Translations under genes and position numbers: made by a program | NCBI RefSeq assembly: GCF_900107245.1 | Contig: NZ_FNPG01000004.1 | Location: 206,226 to 270,225, forward strand | DNA: 64,000 nt | From: Lachnobacterium bovis DSM 14045 | Lineage (GTDB): Bacteria > Bacillota > Clostridia > Lachnospirales > Lachnospiraceae | Direction: 5' to 3' | The notes under the pieces: model-generated | Told to the model about the DNA's origin: nothing | The model's input: the letters and a program-made list of their open reading frames with translations, nothing else | The model's database searches: none | Shown: one piece after another, positions 47,683-57,935 of the stretch | How positions within the stretch are numbered: position 1 is the stretch's first letter | Layout: each line of letters opens with the position of its first letter

Positions 47683-48660
47683 TTATTTAGTTGCAAATTC
47701 ATTATAAATTGCCACCTGATCATAAATACATCTCCACGAACTATTTGAACCAGCCGTTACACAAATATATTTATGTTTTTTATCTTTACTTTCAAAATAA
47801 CTTGCAGCACATGAACCTGATTGATTTACAAATCCTGTTTTTGCGCAAATTACAGTTCCTGGCATTTTCTTATCTTCTATTCTTCTTAAAAACCAGTTTG
47901 ATATAATACAGCCATCAGGATGCTGTGGAGTCTTTGAAGTTGTATATGTATGTGTTGATATGATTTTCTTGCAAAACTTATTATTTAAAGCATTATTAAG
48001 AATTATTGCCATATCATACATACTACACTTGTGATTATCATCATATAAGCCAATACAGTTTGTAAAATGAGCAGTTTTAGATAAACCCATTTCATCGAGT
48101 TTCTTGTTCATTAATTTCACAAAATTTTCATGTGATCCAGCAACATATTTTGCCAATGCTAATGCTGCATCAGCTCCGGACGGTAATATTGTTCCATATA
48201 AAGCATCTTTAACTGTTATCTGTTCTCCTTCAACAAATCCTACTGTACTACAACCATGAGCATAGACAAAGTCAATCATATCTCTAGTAATTGTTATTTT
48301 GTCATCTAGATTTTTTACTTTTTCACAAGCAACTAAAACAGTTAAAATTTTAGTCATTGATGCCGGACACATAACCTGCTTATCATTTTTTTTAGCAACA
48401 ATTGTATTAGTGTTTAAATCAACTACAATTCCATTAGTACTTATAACCTCTGGATTTGTAATATCTTTTGTATTTTTAGTTTCTTTGTATTCAATTTTAT
48501 TTACTTTTTTATTTGTTTTATTTTGTTTTTTAGTTAAATGACTAGCTGTTTCTGTTTTTCCATTTGCACTTGATTTTGATTTATTAAAGAAAAATACTGT
48601 TCCGCAAACAACTGCAAAACATAAAACAGACGCAACCAAAACTACAAAAATCTTTTTCAC
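47683..48660 (-). CDS. D-alanyl-D-alanine carboxypeptidase (peptidase S11)
   Basis: A 325-residue penicillin-binding protein of the DacA/DacF type that trims the terminal D-Ala of wall peptides outside the membrane. The start is a GTG at 48658-48660, seven bases after GAGGG, giving an N-terminus VKKIFVVLVASVL with a signal helix; an upstream ATG would overlap ddh. The active-site PASMTK gives Ser101 and Lys104. The second motif is SGA (Ser161) where most relatives have SxN, and AKTGF is the KTG box. Its linkage to ddh fits a wall-peptide theme. Confidence 0.9.
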   Translation of the reverse strand: MKKIFVVLVASVLCFAVVCGTVFFFNKSKSSANGKTETASHLTKKQNKTNKKVNKIEYKETKNTKDITNPEVISTNGIVVDLNTNTIVAKKNDKQVMCPASMTKILTVLVACEKVKNLDDKITITRDMIDFVYAHGCSTVGFVEGEQITVKDALYGTILPSGADAALALAKYVAGSHENFVKLMNKKLDEMGLSKTAHFTNCIGLYDDNHKCSMYDMAIILNNALNNKFCKKIISTHTYTTSKTPQHPDGCIISNWFLRRIEDKKMPGTVICAKTGFVNQSGSCAASYFESKDKKHKYICVTAGSNSSWRCIYDQVAIYNEFATK

Positions 48661-48674
48661 TTTATTACCCTCTT

Positions 48675-49658
48675 CTACAATAAGTGTGCTCTTAATTCGT
48701 CTCCTGACATATTGCATAAATATGATGGAGCAATATCTAATACGGTCTTACATCCAAATGAACCCTCATTTGCTAATCTATGTGCCGCTCTTGCATAAGC
48801 GACTAATACACTTGTTGTAAATTCAGGATTTGAATCAAGTTTAAGACTATACTCTATAATATGTTTATTTTCGTGGTTTAAACCAGTACTTCCTGAACGG
48901 AATACAACACCTCCATGAGCCATTCCACTATGATTTTTTAATAATTCTTCCTCTGAAATAAAATGAACTGTTGTATTATATTCATCAAAATAATTAGGCA
49001 TTGTTTTAATTTCATTTTCAACAAATTTTGCATCTGCACCTTCTTCTAATACAACAAAACATTCTCTAGTATGTTTTTGACGTGTTGTAAGTTCTGGGTT
49101 TTTACCACTTCTTACAGCTTCTAAAGCATCCTCTACAGGAATTGTATATTGTTTAGCATTTTTAACACCTTTAATACGTCTAATAGCATCTGAATGTCCC
49201 TGACTTACTCCTTTGCCCCAGAAAGTATAATCTTTACCATTTGGTAAAATAGCATTAGCATAAACTCTATTAAGCGAAAACATTCCTGGATCCCAACCTA
49301 CAGAAATAATTGCCACTTTATTGTTATCTTTTGCTGATTTATCTACATTTGCGAAATGTTCTGGTATTCTAGCGTGTGTATCAAAGCTATCAATAACATT
49401 AAACATTTGAGCAAATTTTGGAGTTTGAACTGGCAAATCAGTTGCGCTTCCACCACATAAAATCATAACATCAATTTTATCTTTCCATTCCTCCACATCA
49501 TCAACTTTTAATACAGGAACATCTTTAGAAATGATACTTACATTCTGTGGATCCCTTCTAGTAAAAACTGCTACTAATTCCATGTCATCAGCTTCTTTGG
49601 TAGCAATTTCAACTCCTCTTCCTAAATTTCCGTATCCTACAATACCTATTCGAGTCAT
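48675..49658 (-). CDS. ddh: meso-Diaminopimelate dehydrogenase
   Basis: Ddh makes meso-diaminopimelate directly from tetrahydrodipicolinate, ammonia and NADPH, bypassing the acylated branches. The 327-residue protein begins MTRIGIVGYGNLG (Rossmann glycine motif) at an ATG eight bases after AAGGAG; 14 earlier in-frame residues lack support. The WDPGMFS and GVSQGHSDAIRRIKGVKNA regions (near 121 and 150) are hallmarks of the family. It is followed 14 bases later by the carboxypeptidase, suggesting a wall-building operon. Confidence 0.95.
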   Translation of the reverse strand: MTRIGIVGYGNLGRGVEIATKEADDMELVAVFTRRDPQNVSIISKDVPVLKVDDVEEWKDKIDVMILCGGSATDLPVQTPKFAQMFNVIDSFDTHARIPEHFANVDKSAKDNNKVAIISVGWDPGMFSLNRVYANAILPNGKDYTFWGKGVSQGHSDAIRRIKGVKNAKQYTIPVEDALEAVRSGKNPELTTRQKHTRECFVVLEEGADAKFVENEIKTMPNYFDEYNTTVHFISEEELLKNHSGMAHGGVVFRSGSTGLNHENKHIIEYSLKLDSNPEFTTSVLVAYARAAHRLANEGSFGCKTVLDIAPSYLCNMSGDELRAHLL

Positions 49659-49705
49659 TTTATAATCTCCTTTTCTAAATATTTGTGTAGAAACACTCAC
49701 TAGAT

Positions 49706-49735
49706 ATCATAGGAATAAATCAGCTAAATTGTCAA
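49706..49735 (-). promoter_or_regulatory. Promoter of ddh
   Basis: Perfect TTGACA and TATGAT on the minus strand, spaced by 18 bases, about 50 bases upstream of the ddh start. Confidence 0.7.
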
Positions 49736-49806
49736 GTAGTTTTTGTCGATACAAATAAAGATTAAATGTAACTATTATGATTATTCTATTGCGAGGAAAC
49801 AAGTAT

Positions 49807-51495
49807 ATGATGAAAACTTTTTCAGATAGTAACTCAGAATCATTAATCACAACTTATCAAAAAGATAATATGCTTTCAAAACTTTTTGAAGTTTTTTCTA
49901 TAACAGCTGAGGGAAGCTATGTTTATTTATGCAATATTAAAGAAGATTTTTCAAGGTGGTCTAAAGATGCTGTAGATTTTTTTGGCTTACCTAATGAGTA
50001 TATGTACAATGCTGGTTCTATTTGGGAAAAACATATTCATCCGAACGATCGAAAAAAATATCACCAGGAAATTGACTCCATTTTTAATGGTACTTCACGA
50101 AATCATAACATGAAATATCGTGCAAAAAACAAAGACGGATTATATGTTTTATGTAGCTGTCGTGGTATTGTTTTTAATGATGAAAATAATGAGCCAGCGT
50201 ATTTTGCTGGAACTATAACAAATTATAGCTATAAAAGCAATATAGATTCTATTACAAGTTTAAACAATTTGTATTGTTTTTTTGATAATTTCAGAAATTC
50301 TTCGCTGTATGGATACACAGTAAGTTTATTTGGAATTAGCAATTTTGCTGATTTAAATAATATTTATGGCTATGATGTTGGTAATCAAATATTAAGAACT
50401 TTTTCAGAATATATTGAAAAAATATTTAATAATATTGACCACATATACAGAATGGAAGGAACTAAATTTATTGTTTTATCAAAAGATCATACCATACAGG
50501 ACATAACTGATATTTATGAAAAAATGCAAGTTACTCTTCGCAACGGTATATATGTTGGTAAACTCAAACTTCCTTTGTTTATAGGTGGAAGTTGTTTATA
50601 CGTAAGTTCGAAAACTGTTGGTGCACACACCGTTTATACTTGTTTGAAAGATTCATATCATGAATCAATTCACTTAAGACAAGGCGATTTTGTAATTTTT
50701 AAGGATGATTTAAATTCCAACATTAATGAGCGTCTTGAGCAGCTCAATACTATTCGCAACAGTATTGCAGATAATTTTAAAGGTTTTTTTCTTTGTTATC
50801 AGCCAATTGTAGATTCAAAAACAACAAAATTAACTGGTGTAGAAGCATTAATTCGTTGGAAAAACGATACATACGGACTCGTTCCACCTAATAACTTTAT
50901 TCCTATACTTGAAAAGGATTCATCTTTTTCGCAATTAGGTGATTGGATTTTAAAAACAGCAATGTCAGATATGCAACCCCTTCTTTTAGATTATCCTGAT
51001 TTAGAGGTAAATATAAACCTATCTTATACTCAACTTGAAAAAAATGATTTTGTTGAAAATATAGAAAAAATAATATCGCAAACTAACTTTCCTAAAAAAA
51101 ATCTATGTCTCGAAATAACTGAAAGATGTCGTTTACTTGACACTGATTTATTAAGGAATTTTACCGAAGTTTTAAGCAAGCAAAATATTAAATTTGCCCT
51201 TGATGATTTTGGAACAGGTTTTTCGTCTTTTAATGTTTTAAAAAATATAAAAATAGATATTATAAAAATCGACCGTGATTTTGTAAAAAACATTTTAACT
51301 TCAAAATCTGATAAAATCATAGTCAATTCAATTTCTAAGCTTTGTAAGGAATTTGAGTTTGACTTATGTATCGAAGGTATTGAAACACCCGAAATAATGG
51401 ATTTTTTGAGAAAAATATATGTCACAAATTTTCAAGGCTATCTTTTTTCAAAGCCTCTCACAAAAGAAGAGTTTTATAAGAAATATTCAGTCTAA
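49807..51495 (+). CDS. PAS, degenerate GGDEF and EAL protein (probable c-di-GMP phosphodiesterase)
   Basis: A 562-residue soluble signalling protein; the ATG at 49807 lies 9 bases after GAGGA and is followed by a second ATG. A PAS domain (about 30-140) covers WSKDAVDFFGLP to the YFAGTITN strand. A GGDEF fold (145-300) has MEGTKF at 216-221 where active cyclases have GGDEF, so it should be inactive or a GTP sensor. The EAL domain (310-560) is intact: EALIRW, DDFGTGFSS and EGIET, with QGYLFSKP near the end. It should hydrolyse c-di-GMP. It is monocistronic, with a terminator. Confidence 0.9.
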   Translation: MMKTFSDSNSESLITTYQKDNMLSKLFEVFSITAEGSYVYLCNIKEDFSRWSKDAVDFFGLPNEYMYNAGSIWEKHIHPNDRKKYHQEIDSIFNGTSRNHNMKYRAKNKDGLYVLCSCRGIVFNDENNEPAYFAGTITNYSYKSNIDSITSLNNLYCFFDNFRNSSLYGYTVSLFGISNFADLNNIYGYDVGNQILRTFSEYIEKIFNNIDHIYRMEGTKFIVLSKDHTIQDITDIYEKMQVTLRNGIYVGKLKLPLFIGGSCLYVSSKTVGAHTVYTCLKDSYHESIHLRQGDFVIFKDDLNSNINERLEQLNTIRNSIADNFKGFFLCYQPIVDSKTTKLTGVEALIRWKNDTYGLVPPNNFIPILEKDSSFSQLGDWILKTAMSDMQPLLLDYPDLEVNINLSYTQLEKNDFVENIEKIISQTNFPKKNLCLEITERCRLLDTDLLRNFTEVLSKQNIKFALDDFGTGFSSFNVLKNIKIDIIKIDRDFVKNILTSKSDKIIVNSISKLCKEFEFDLCIEGIETPEIMDFLRKIYVTNFQGYLFSKPLTKEEFYKKYSV

Positions 51496-51496
51496 A

Positions 51497-51537
51497 AACA
51501 CCACCTAGATAATTCAATTATCTAGGCGATGTTTTTT
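51497..51537 (+). terminator. Terminator of the EAL gene
   Basis: A near-perfect stem centred on CCTAGATAATT / AATTATCTAGG is extended by AACA.CC/G.TGTT and runs into TTTTTT. Confidence 0.8.
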
Positions 51538-51640
51538 ATCTACATATTTTTATAACTCCTCTTTTTTATTAACTCTTATTATATCTTCATTTTTAATGAC
51601 GCTTTACATCACAAAATATTTAAGTTACTACAAGATAGTA

Positions 51641-53035
51641 TCATCTAACTGGCAACCACACTTCACCTGAATTAGCCTCAAGATTAACATTTAATCTGCC
51701 ATTATCTGCATTGATTTCGCTTCCAGACAGAACACCTTTATATTTTACAAAACCATCTGATGGAACATTTAAACAAGCTGGGTTATCATCATTGTTTAAA
51801 GTTATAACTACGTTATCATAAATTCTTTCTTCTTCCGGTTTACCATCATAATACATGCTATCTGGATTAAATGTTCTTGCATATGCATATTGTCTATTAG
51901 TCAACAATAATTCTCTATATATGCCATAATTAAGGGCCTTAGACTCTTTTCTTGCCTCGCCTAGCATCTTAATGCTTTTCGTTAAAACATTATTATCCAT
52001 ATAATCCTTAAAATCTTCTAGGTTTAATACAGGTCTTAAGCTATCATCTGAACCACGCTCTTTTTTGCCTTCTATTCCAAACTCTGACCCATAATAAATT
52101 GATGGTACTCCAGGCAACGTATATAAAAGAATATGTACCAAAACCAAATGTGCTTTATTATTTAATTTATTATAAATTCTCTCAACATCATGATTATCCA
52201 CAAAATTATATAATCTGAGTCTTAATGGATTATTCTGCGACATATCATTTAAACGTTTTTGAGTATGCGCAATTTCAAAATAGTTATGATCATTATGTCC
52301 TGAATATAATGCTTTGTGCATAACATAATTTGTTACAGCATGCAATGTATCATTATTAACCCATCTTGTATAATCGCCATGAATAACCTCACCCATTAAC
52401 CAAAAGTCTTCTTTTATTTCATTAGCAAGATTTCTCAAACATTTCATAAATTCAAAATCTAAAACATCTGCTGCATCTAATCTAATTCCATCAATATCAA
52501 ACTCCTTAACCCAAAATCTAATCACATCACAAATATAATCTCGAACTTCTGGATTCCATTGATTTAACTTAACTAATAAATTATAGCCTCCCCAATTGTC
52601 ATAAGAAAAACCATCATTATATTCATTATTTCCCCAAAAATTCACATTACAATACCAATCTTTGTATCTTGAGTTTTCTCTATTTTCTTTTAAATCTTTA
52701 AAAGCAAAGAAATCTCTTCCGGTATGATTGAATACTCCATCAAAAACAACTTTTATATCATTGTCGTGACATTTCTTCACAAACGCCTTTAAATCATCAT
52801 TATCACCTAGCCTTGAATCTAATTTTTTATAATCTGTTGTTTCATATCCATGTCCTACAGATTCAAACAAAGGACCAATATAGATTCCATTACATCCAAG
52901 GTTTTTAATATGATTAATCCATGGATCCAGTTTTTTTAGATTATGTTCTACTCCATCATATTTGTTTTCTTTTGGAGCTCCACACAAACCAAGTGGATAA
53001 ATGTGATAAAAATTTGTTTCATCATACCAAGCCAT
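51641..53035 (-). CDS. GH13 alpha-amylase-family enzyme, cytoplasmic
   Basis: A 464-residue alpha-glucan hydrolase or transferase without signal peptide. The catalytic triad is intact: nucleophile Asp187 (DGIRLDAAD), acid/base Glu216 (LMGEVIHGD) and Asp283 (FVDNHDVERI), with VFDGVFNHTG near 97-106 as region I. The compact size and DNWGGYNLLVKLNQW insert resemble maltodextrin-degrading or glycogen-debranching-associated small amylases. With glgA in the window a role in glycogen or maltodextrin turnover is plausible. Exact specificity cannot be told. Confidence 0.9.
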   Translation of the reverse strand: MAWYDETNFYHIYPLGLCGAPKENKYDGVEHNLKKLDPWINHIKNLGCNGIYIGPLFESVGHGYETTDYKKLDSRLGDNDDLKAFVKKCHDNDIKVVFDGVFNHTGRDFFAFKDLKENRENSRYKDWYCNVNFWGNNEYNDGFSYDNWGGYNLLVKLNQWNPEVRDYICDVIRFWVKEFDIDGIRLDAADVLDFEFMKCLRNLANEIKEDFWLMGEVIHGDYTRWVNNDTLHAVTNYVMHKALYSGHNDHNYFEIAHTQKRLNDMSQNNPLRLRLYNFVDNHDVERIYNKLNNKAHLVLVHILLYTLPGVPSIYYGSEFGIEGKKERGSDDSLRPVLNLEDFKDYMDNNVLTKSIKMLGEARKESKALNYGIYRELLLTNRQYAYARTFNPDSMYYDGKPEEERIYDNVVITLNNDDNPACLNVPSDGFVKYKGVLSGSEINADNGRLNVNLEANSGEVWLPVR

Positions 53036-53050
53036 TATTTATACCTCCTT

Positions 53051-53127
53051 AAAAAAAGAGCTCTAGAAACCTAACTACAACACAAATAATCATTCTATGA
53101 TACTATGTCTGTTAAATTTCTAGAGCT
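53051..53127 (-). terminator. Terminator of yebC with a long loop
   Basis: On the minus strand AGCTCTAGAAA pairs with TTTCTAGAGCT across about 47 bases, and the distal arm runs into CTTTTTTT. It overlaps the upstream region of nothing else and lies about 30 bases after the yebC stop. Confidence 0.7.
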
Positions 53128-53158
53128 AGTCAACATGAAGTAATTGTTAAATTACTAA

Positions 53159-53890
53159 TTACTCTTCTCTAAAGTTGTGATATACTTCCTGTACATCATC
53201 TGATTCATCTAATAAATCAAAAATTCTTTGAATATTGTTTAAATCAGCTTCATCCGTTAATGTAACATATGTCTGTGGAATCATTGTTACTTCTGCTGAA
53301 GCCATCTTTACACCTGCTTCTTTTAATGCATTATTAACCGCATCAAAATCTGCTGGAGCAGTTGTAATTTCAAAGCTATCTTCTTCTTCGCTAAAATCTT
53401 CTGCACCTGCATCTAACGCCTGCATCATTAAATCATCCGCATCCATATCGCATTCTTCTTTATCAATTAAAATCTGACCTTTCTCGTCAAACATATAAGA
53501 TACGCATCCCTGTGTTCCAACACTTCCTTGGCCTTTTGTGAAAGCATTACGAACATCAGCAGCTGTACGATTCTTATTATCTGTTAAACATTTTACAATA
53601 ATAGCTGTACCACTTGGGCCGTAGCCTTCATATGTACAATATTCGTAATTAGCTGAATTGGCATCTCCTGAAGCCTTTTTAATACCTCTTTCAATTGTAT
53701 CGTTAGGCATATTATTAGCCTTAGCTTTTTGGATAATCTGAGCTAATTTATAGTTGTTATTTGGGTCTGGACCACCCTCTTTAACTGCAACAGCAATTTC
53801 TCTACCAATAATTGTAAAAATCTTTCCTTTTGCAGCATCATTTTTTTCTTTTTTATGTTTGATATTAGCAAACTTAGAATGTCCTGACAT
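53159..53890 (-). CDS. yebC: YebC/PmpR/TACO1-family protein
   Basis: A 243-residue cytoplasmic protein with the invariant start MSGHSKFANIKHKKEKNDAAKGK (residues 1-23) and the GYGPSGTAIIVKCLTDNKNRT block near 90. Members bind DNA as regulators in some bacteria, and recent work links others to translation of proline-rich stretches. Which applies here cannot be told. It is monocistronic; the usual ruvC partner is absent. Confidence 0.95.
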   Translation of the reverse strand: MSGHSKFANIKHKKEKNDAAKGKIFTIIGREIAVAVKEGGPDPNNNYKLAQIIQKAKANNMPNDTIERGIKKASGDANSANYEYCTYEGYGPSGTAIIVKCLTDNKNRTAADVRNAFTKGQGSVGTQGCVSYMFDEKGQILIDKEECDMDADDLMMQALDAGAEDFSEEEDSFEITTAPADFDAVNNALKEAGVKMASAEVTMIPQTYVTLTDEADLNNIQRIFDLLDESDDVQEVYHNFREE

Positions 53891-54030
53891 TATATTTCCT
53901 CTTTTCTACCTATTTTTTCCTAGCTAAAATTAATACCTAAGAGTATCACTATGATGTCTGAGCATATTATATGCTAGGCAGTCTCTAATATGTAATTTTA
54001 TCATTATTTTTAATATCTTGCAACAAACAA

Positions 54031-54966
54031 TTACGCGACATTAGAGTTTTTCGTAACCGTAACCTTCCTGATTGTTTTATCTTTGATTAAATTTACGCAA
54101 AATCTATATCCATAGGCATCAACCGTAAATTTTTCACCATCATTAGGAATTTTATCAATTAACGACACTAGCATTCCGTTTAATGTATCAAATCCAATCT
54201 CCTCTAATGGAAGATTCAAAATACCACTCAACTCTTCTATCGGTGTCATACCATCAATCAAATAAGAATCCTTTGAAATCCTTTCAATATGACATTCTTC
54301 TAAATCATGTTCATCTTCAATATTTCCAACAATTTCTTCTAAAATATCTTCCATCGCTACGATACCAGATGTCTGCCCATATTCATCGACAACAACAACC
54401 ATATGTATCTTTTCTAGCTGCATTTTTCTAAATAATACATTGATTTTTCTTGTTTCAGGAATAAATTTCACATCACTTACAAGATTAGGAATATCCTTAA
54501 GAGATGATCTAAATACTTCATTCCTATGATAAAAATCCAACGCTTCTTTTATATGCAAAACGCCAATAATATTATCTATATCATCAATATAAACCGGAAA
54601 TCTTGATTTAGAAGTCTTGCTCATAATATCTACTGCATCACAAAATGACATCTCCGCATCTAATGCAATAATATTAGCTCTATGTGTCATTATGTCTTTT
54701 GCTTCTTTTTCATCAAATTCCAAAATATTATTAATCATTTCTGCTTCTTGTTCATGTAAAACACCCTGTTCATGACCTTCATTAACCATAGATAATATTT
54801 CTTGCTCTGTTACATCATTATCTAAAGAAAAATGACTTTCTTTTATTTTCTGAATTTTTTTCTTAATCTCTTCTTTCATCAAAAGAACTAACGCAATCAA
54901 TACAAATACAAGTATTACAATTACTATCCCCATCGCTATAATAATGGGACTCCCGCCATCATCCAT
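54031..54966 (-). CDS. CNNM/CorC-type CBS-domain membrane protein
   Basis: A 311-residue protein with one N-terminal helix (about 8-28), a linker, a CBS pair (starting IMTHRANIIALDAEM near 90) and a CorC/HlyC domain at the C-terminus from about 225. Full-length relatives have a DUF21 transporter domain of four helices; this one has only a single helix, as in some short TlyC/CorC proteins. Roles in magnesium or cobalt balance are known for relatives. It lies 53 bases after alr and is probably in the same operon. Confidence 0.85.
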   Translation of the reverse strand: MDDGGSPIIIAMGIVIVILVFVLIALVLLMKEEIKKKIQKIKESHFSLDNDVTEQEILSMVNEGHEQGVLHEQEAEMINNILEFDEKEAKDIMTHRANIIALDAEMSFCDAVDIMSKTSKSRFPVYIDDIDNIIGVLHIKEALDFYHRNEVFRSSLKDIPNLVSDVKFIPETRKINVLFRKMQLEKIHMVVVVDEYGQTSGIVAMEDILEEIVGNIEDEHDLEECHIERISKDSYLIDGMTPIEELSGILNLPLEEIGFDTLNGMLVSLIDKIPNDGEKFTVDAYGYRFCVNLIKDKTIRKVTVTKNSNVA

Positions 54967-55019
54967 TTAATTTCCACCTTTTTCTATAAATCTAAATTAT
55001 GATACTATCAATAAATTAA

Positions 55020-56198
55020 TTAATCTATTGATAACTTATAAGCATCTCTTGTAAAAACAACATTGCCATCTTTAACATAATATCTTGCAACTCTACTTGT
55101 GATTAGACATGCAAATTCATAGTTAAATCTACCTGAAATATCTCCTAATTCTTCAAGAGTTATTTGCTCATCACCATCTTTTCCTAACAATGTTACTTCA
55201 TCAAATGTTTTAACATCCTTGATATCTGTCACATCAACCATCATTTGATCCATACAAACTCTTCCACAAATTGGTGCTTTTTGACCATGAATCAAAACAT
55301 AACCTTTATTTGAAAGGCCTCTAGCATATCCATCGCCATATCCTACTGGTATAGTTGCAATTTTTCTCTTAGAATCTGCAACATATGTTCCGCCATAACT
55401 AATTGCACATCCTTTTTCAACATCTTTGATAAAAGTAATTGTACTATGTAATGACATTACTGGTTTTAAATCAATAATATCCTTTTTTACATCTTCAGAA
55501 GGCCATAAACCATACAATGTAATTCCTGCTCTAACCATATCCATATTTGCTTCTGGAATTTCAACAATACCAGCTGAATTAGAACAATGTTTTAATTTGA
55601 TAGAAACGCCTCTGTCTTCAACCATTTTAATCATTTTCTTAAATGAATCCATCTGAATAAAGGCTGGTTCTTTTGAGAGTTCATCAGCTCTGGCAAAATG
55701 AGTAAACATTCCTTCAATTTCAATATTTGGCAACTTGGAAATCTGACTAATTGTCTCAGCGTTATCTTCGTTTACTACAAATCCAATTCTACCCATTCCT
55801 GAGTCAATTTTTATATGTATTTTAGCTATTTTGCCTAATTTTTGAGCTTCTTTTGAAATTCTTTCTGCCATTTCAAAAGAACAAACTGCTGGACGAATAT
55901 CATTTTCAATTATCTGATCAAATTCTTCTGGGAAAGTTACTCCTAAAATCAAAATTGGCTTCTTAACACCATTTCTTCTAAGGATTTCTCCTTCCTCAAG
56001 TGTTGCAACTGCAAATCCCCATATGTAAGGAAGATCCTCTACTGTTTTTGCAATCTCTTGTGCTCCATGTCCATAAGCATCTGTTTTTACTACTGCAACA
56101 ATTTTTGTTCCCTCTTTTAAATTGTTCTTCATTGCTTCTAAATTATCTAGAACTGCATTTAAATCAATTGTTGCATATACTCTCTTATTTAATTTCAT
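55020..56198 (-). CDS. alr: Alanine racemase
   Basis: Alr supplies D-alanine for peptidoglycan. The 392-residue PLP enzyme has its Schiff-base Lys38 in AVVKTDAYGHG, the second-base Tyr in AISYGGTYV near 270 and the PVGYGDGYARGL and GRVCMDQMMVDVT motifs. It starts three bases after the nnr stop codon, the common nnr-alr coupling in Firmicutes. Confidence 0.97.
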   Translation of the reverse strand: MKLNKRVYATIDLNAVLDNLEAMKNNLKEGTKIVAVVKTDAYGHGAQEIAKTVEDLPYIWGFAVATLEEGEILRRNGVKKPILILGVTFPEEFDQIIENDIRPAVCSFEMAERISKEAQKLGKIAKIHIKIDSGMGRIGFVVNEDNAETISQISKLPNIEIEGMFTHFARADELSKEPAFIQMDSFKKMIKMVEDRGVSIKLKHCSNSAGIVEIPEANMDMVRAGITLYGLWPSEDVKKDIIDLKPVMSLHSTITFIKDVEKGCAISYGGTYVADSKRKIATIPVGYGDGYARGLSNKGYVLIHGQKAPICGRVCMDQMMVDVTDIKDVKTFDEVTLLGKDGDEQITLEELGDISGRFNYEFACLITSRVARYYVKDGNVVFTRDAYKLSID

Positions 56199-56201
56199 CT
56201 C

Positions 56202-57788
56202 TTAATACCTGATTTCTTTTAAAATTATTTTTATAGCATTCGCAATGTCTCTAGCCATTACGGACGCTGTAGTGTCTCTACTAGCACACTCGCCAGCTAA
56301 ACCATGTAGATAAACTCCCAAAGCAGTTGCAAAATTAGGATCCATTTTCTGTCCTAATAAACTTGCAATAATTCCTGTTAATACATCTCCACTTCCTGCT
56401 GTAGCTAAGCCTTCACAACCAGATAAATTAAGATAATTAATACCACATGAATCACAAACTACTGTATGTGCATCTTTTGATACACAAATCACTCTGTATT
56501 CATCGGCAACTTTTTTAGAAAAATTAACAATATTTTCCTTAATTTCATTTATATCGACCTTTAAAAGGCGCGACAATTCCCCTAAATGAGGAGTAAAAAT
56601 AAAAATCTTATTTTGAACGATTGTAACCTCTTTTATCATTTCCTTAATATCATCATTATATGAGATAATATTCAAGGCATCTGCATCTATAACAGTTGGG
56701 CAATCTGTATTAGCAATAACTAATTTTACAATTTCTTTCGAAGTCTCTCCAACTCCAAGTCCTGGCCCTAACACAACTGAATCTGCCCATGACAAATTTT
56801 TTTGCAAAAGAGTTTCAATCTCTTCTGTTTGTGTGTAGGTTACCAACACAGCTTCTGGTAATACGCTTTGTATTATATTCCTGTTAATTTCATTTGTGAA
56901 TATTCTCACTAGTCCGCACCCCATTTTGTATGCTGCAAGTGCTGAAAAAATAGCGGCTCCAGCCATATTCCTGTTTCCTGCAATCACTAGAACCTTGCCA
57001 TAGCTTCCCTTGTTAGTATTACGAGTTCTTTGAGGAAGAAGTTCTAAGTCTTTTTTTTCAAGGAATCTAAATTCAGGTGGACTATCTAAAAAACTTTTAG
57101 TGGTAATTCCAATGTCACAAATAATAACATTCCCACAATAATCGACTCCTGGCCATAAAAAATGCCCTAATTTACTAAATGAAAATGTATACGTATAATC
57201 TGCCTTAAACGCAATATTCAAAACTGCCCCCGTTGTCGATGAAATTCCAGATGGAATATCTATCGAGATTTTAAGAGCCTCTAAAACATTTAATCTTTTT
57301 ATAACATCATAATACAATCCTTCAATATCTCTTGATAAACCAACACCAAACATTCCATCTATTATGACAGAATATTTACATGGTATACCATTTTGATAAT
57401 CTGAATATAGACTCTCTACTAGACTCCCATCATTTACTTTATAGCCATATGATTTGTATATGCCTAATTCAAGTCTAAATGATTCTGAAGAATTTTCTAT
57501 TTGTTTATCAGTTATAATGCAGACAACAGCTTCATATCCTTTTTCATTAAGTAATCGAGCAACTGCAACGCCATCAGCGCCGTTATTTCCAATTCCACAT
57601 ACTACAAGTATCGGTTTTTTATTTATTTCAATATTTAATTTAGTATTTGTCTTAGATAAAAGATTAGACAATTCATTAACCATCGCACCAGCGGCTTGCT
57701 CAACAAGTACAATTTCTGGCACATTGTAAACCTTAGTTGTATTCTTGTCATACCTCTTCATTTCTTCGCTACTAACAATATACTTCAT
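56202..57788 (-). CDS. nnr: Bifunctional NAD(P)H-hydrate epimerase / ADP-dependent dehydratase
   Basis: This enzyme repairs hydrated NAD(P)H. The 528 residues comprise an N-terminal epimerase (YjeF-N) domain, with the GIGNNGADGVAVARLL motif near 66, and a C-terminal ribokinase-like dehydratase from about 245, with the GSYGKVLVIAGNRNMAGAA start and the AGSGDVLTGIIASL motif near 470. Fused forms are usual in bacteria. It is directly followed by alr. No acpS gene lies between as it often does. Confidence 0.95.
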   Translation of the reverse strand: MKYIVSSEEMKRYDKNTTKVYNVPEIVLVEQAAGAMVNELSNLLSKTNTKLNIEINKKPILVVCGIGNNGADGVAVARLLNEKGYEAVVCIITDKQIENSSESFRLELGIYKSYGYKVNDGSLVESLYSDYQNGIPCKYSVIIDGMFGVGLSRDIEGLYYDVIKRLNVLEALKISIDIPSGISSTTGAVLNIAFKADYTYTFSFSKLGHFLWPGVDYCGNVIICDIGITTKSFLDSPPEFRFLEKKDLELLPQRTRNTNKGSYGKVLVIAGNRNMAGAAIFSALAAYKMGCGLVRIFTNEINRNIIQSVLPEAVLVTYTQTEEIETLLQKNLSWADSVVLGPGLGVGETSKEIVKLVIANTDCPTVIDADALNIISYNDDIKEMIKEVTIVQNKIFIFTPHLGELSRLLKVDINEIKENIVNFSKKVADEYRVICVSKDAHTVVCDSCGINYLNLSGCEGLATAGSGDVLTGIIASLLGQKMDPNFATALGVYLHGLAGECASRDTTASVMARDIANAIKIILKEIRY

Positions 57789-57935
57789 TAATGCACACCA
57801 ATCCTCTACAATATAGAATTATAATCAACTAGCCAAAAAATCACACTAGCTATAGTTATGGAATAAAAAACACCACTAATAACATTTTAATTAATTTTTA
57901 TTAATTGTAAAGTCTAAAATCCAAAAAAAATAGTT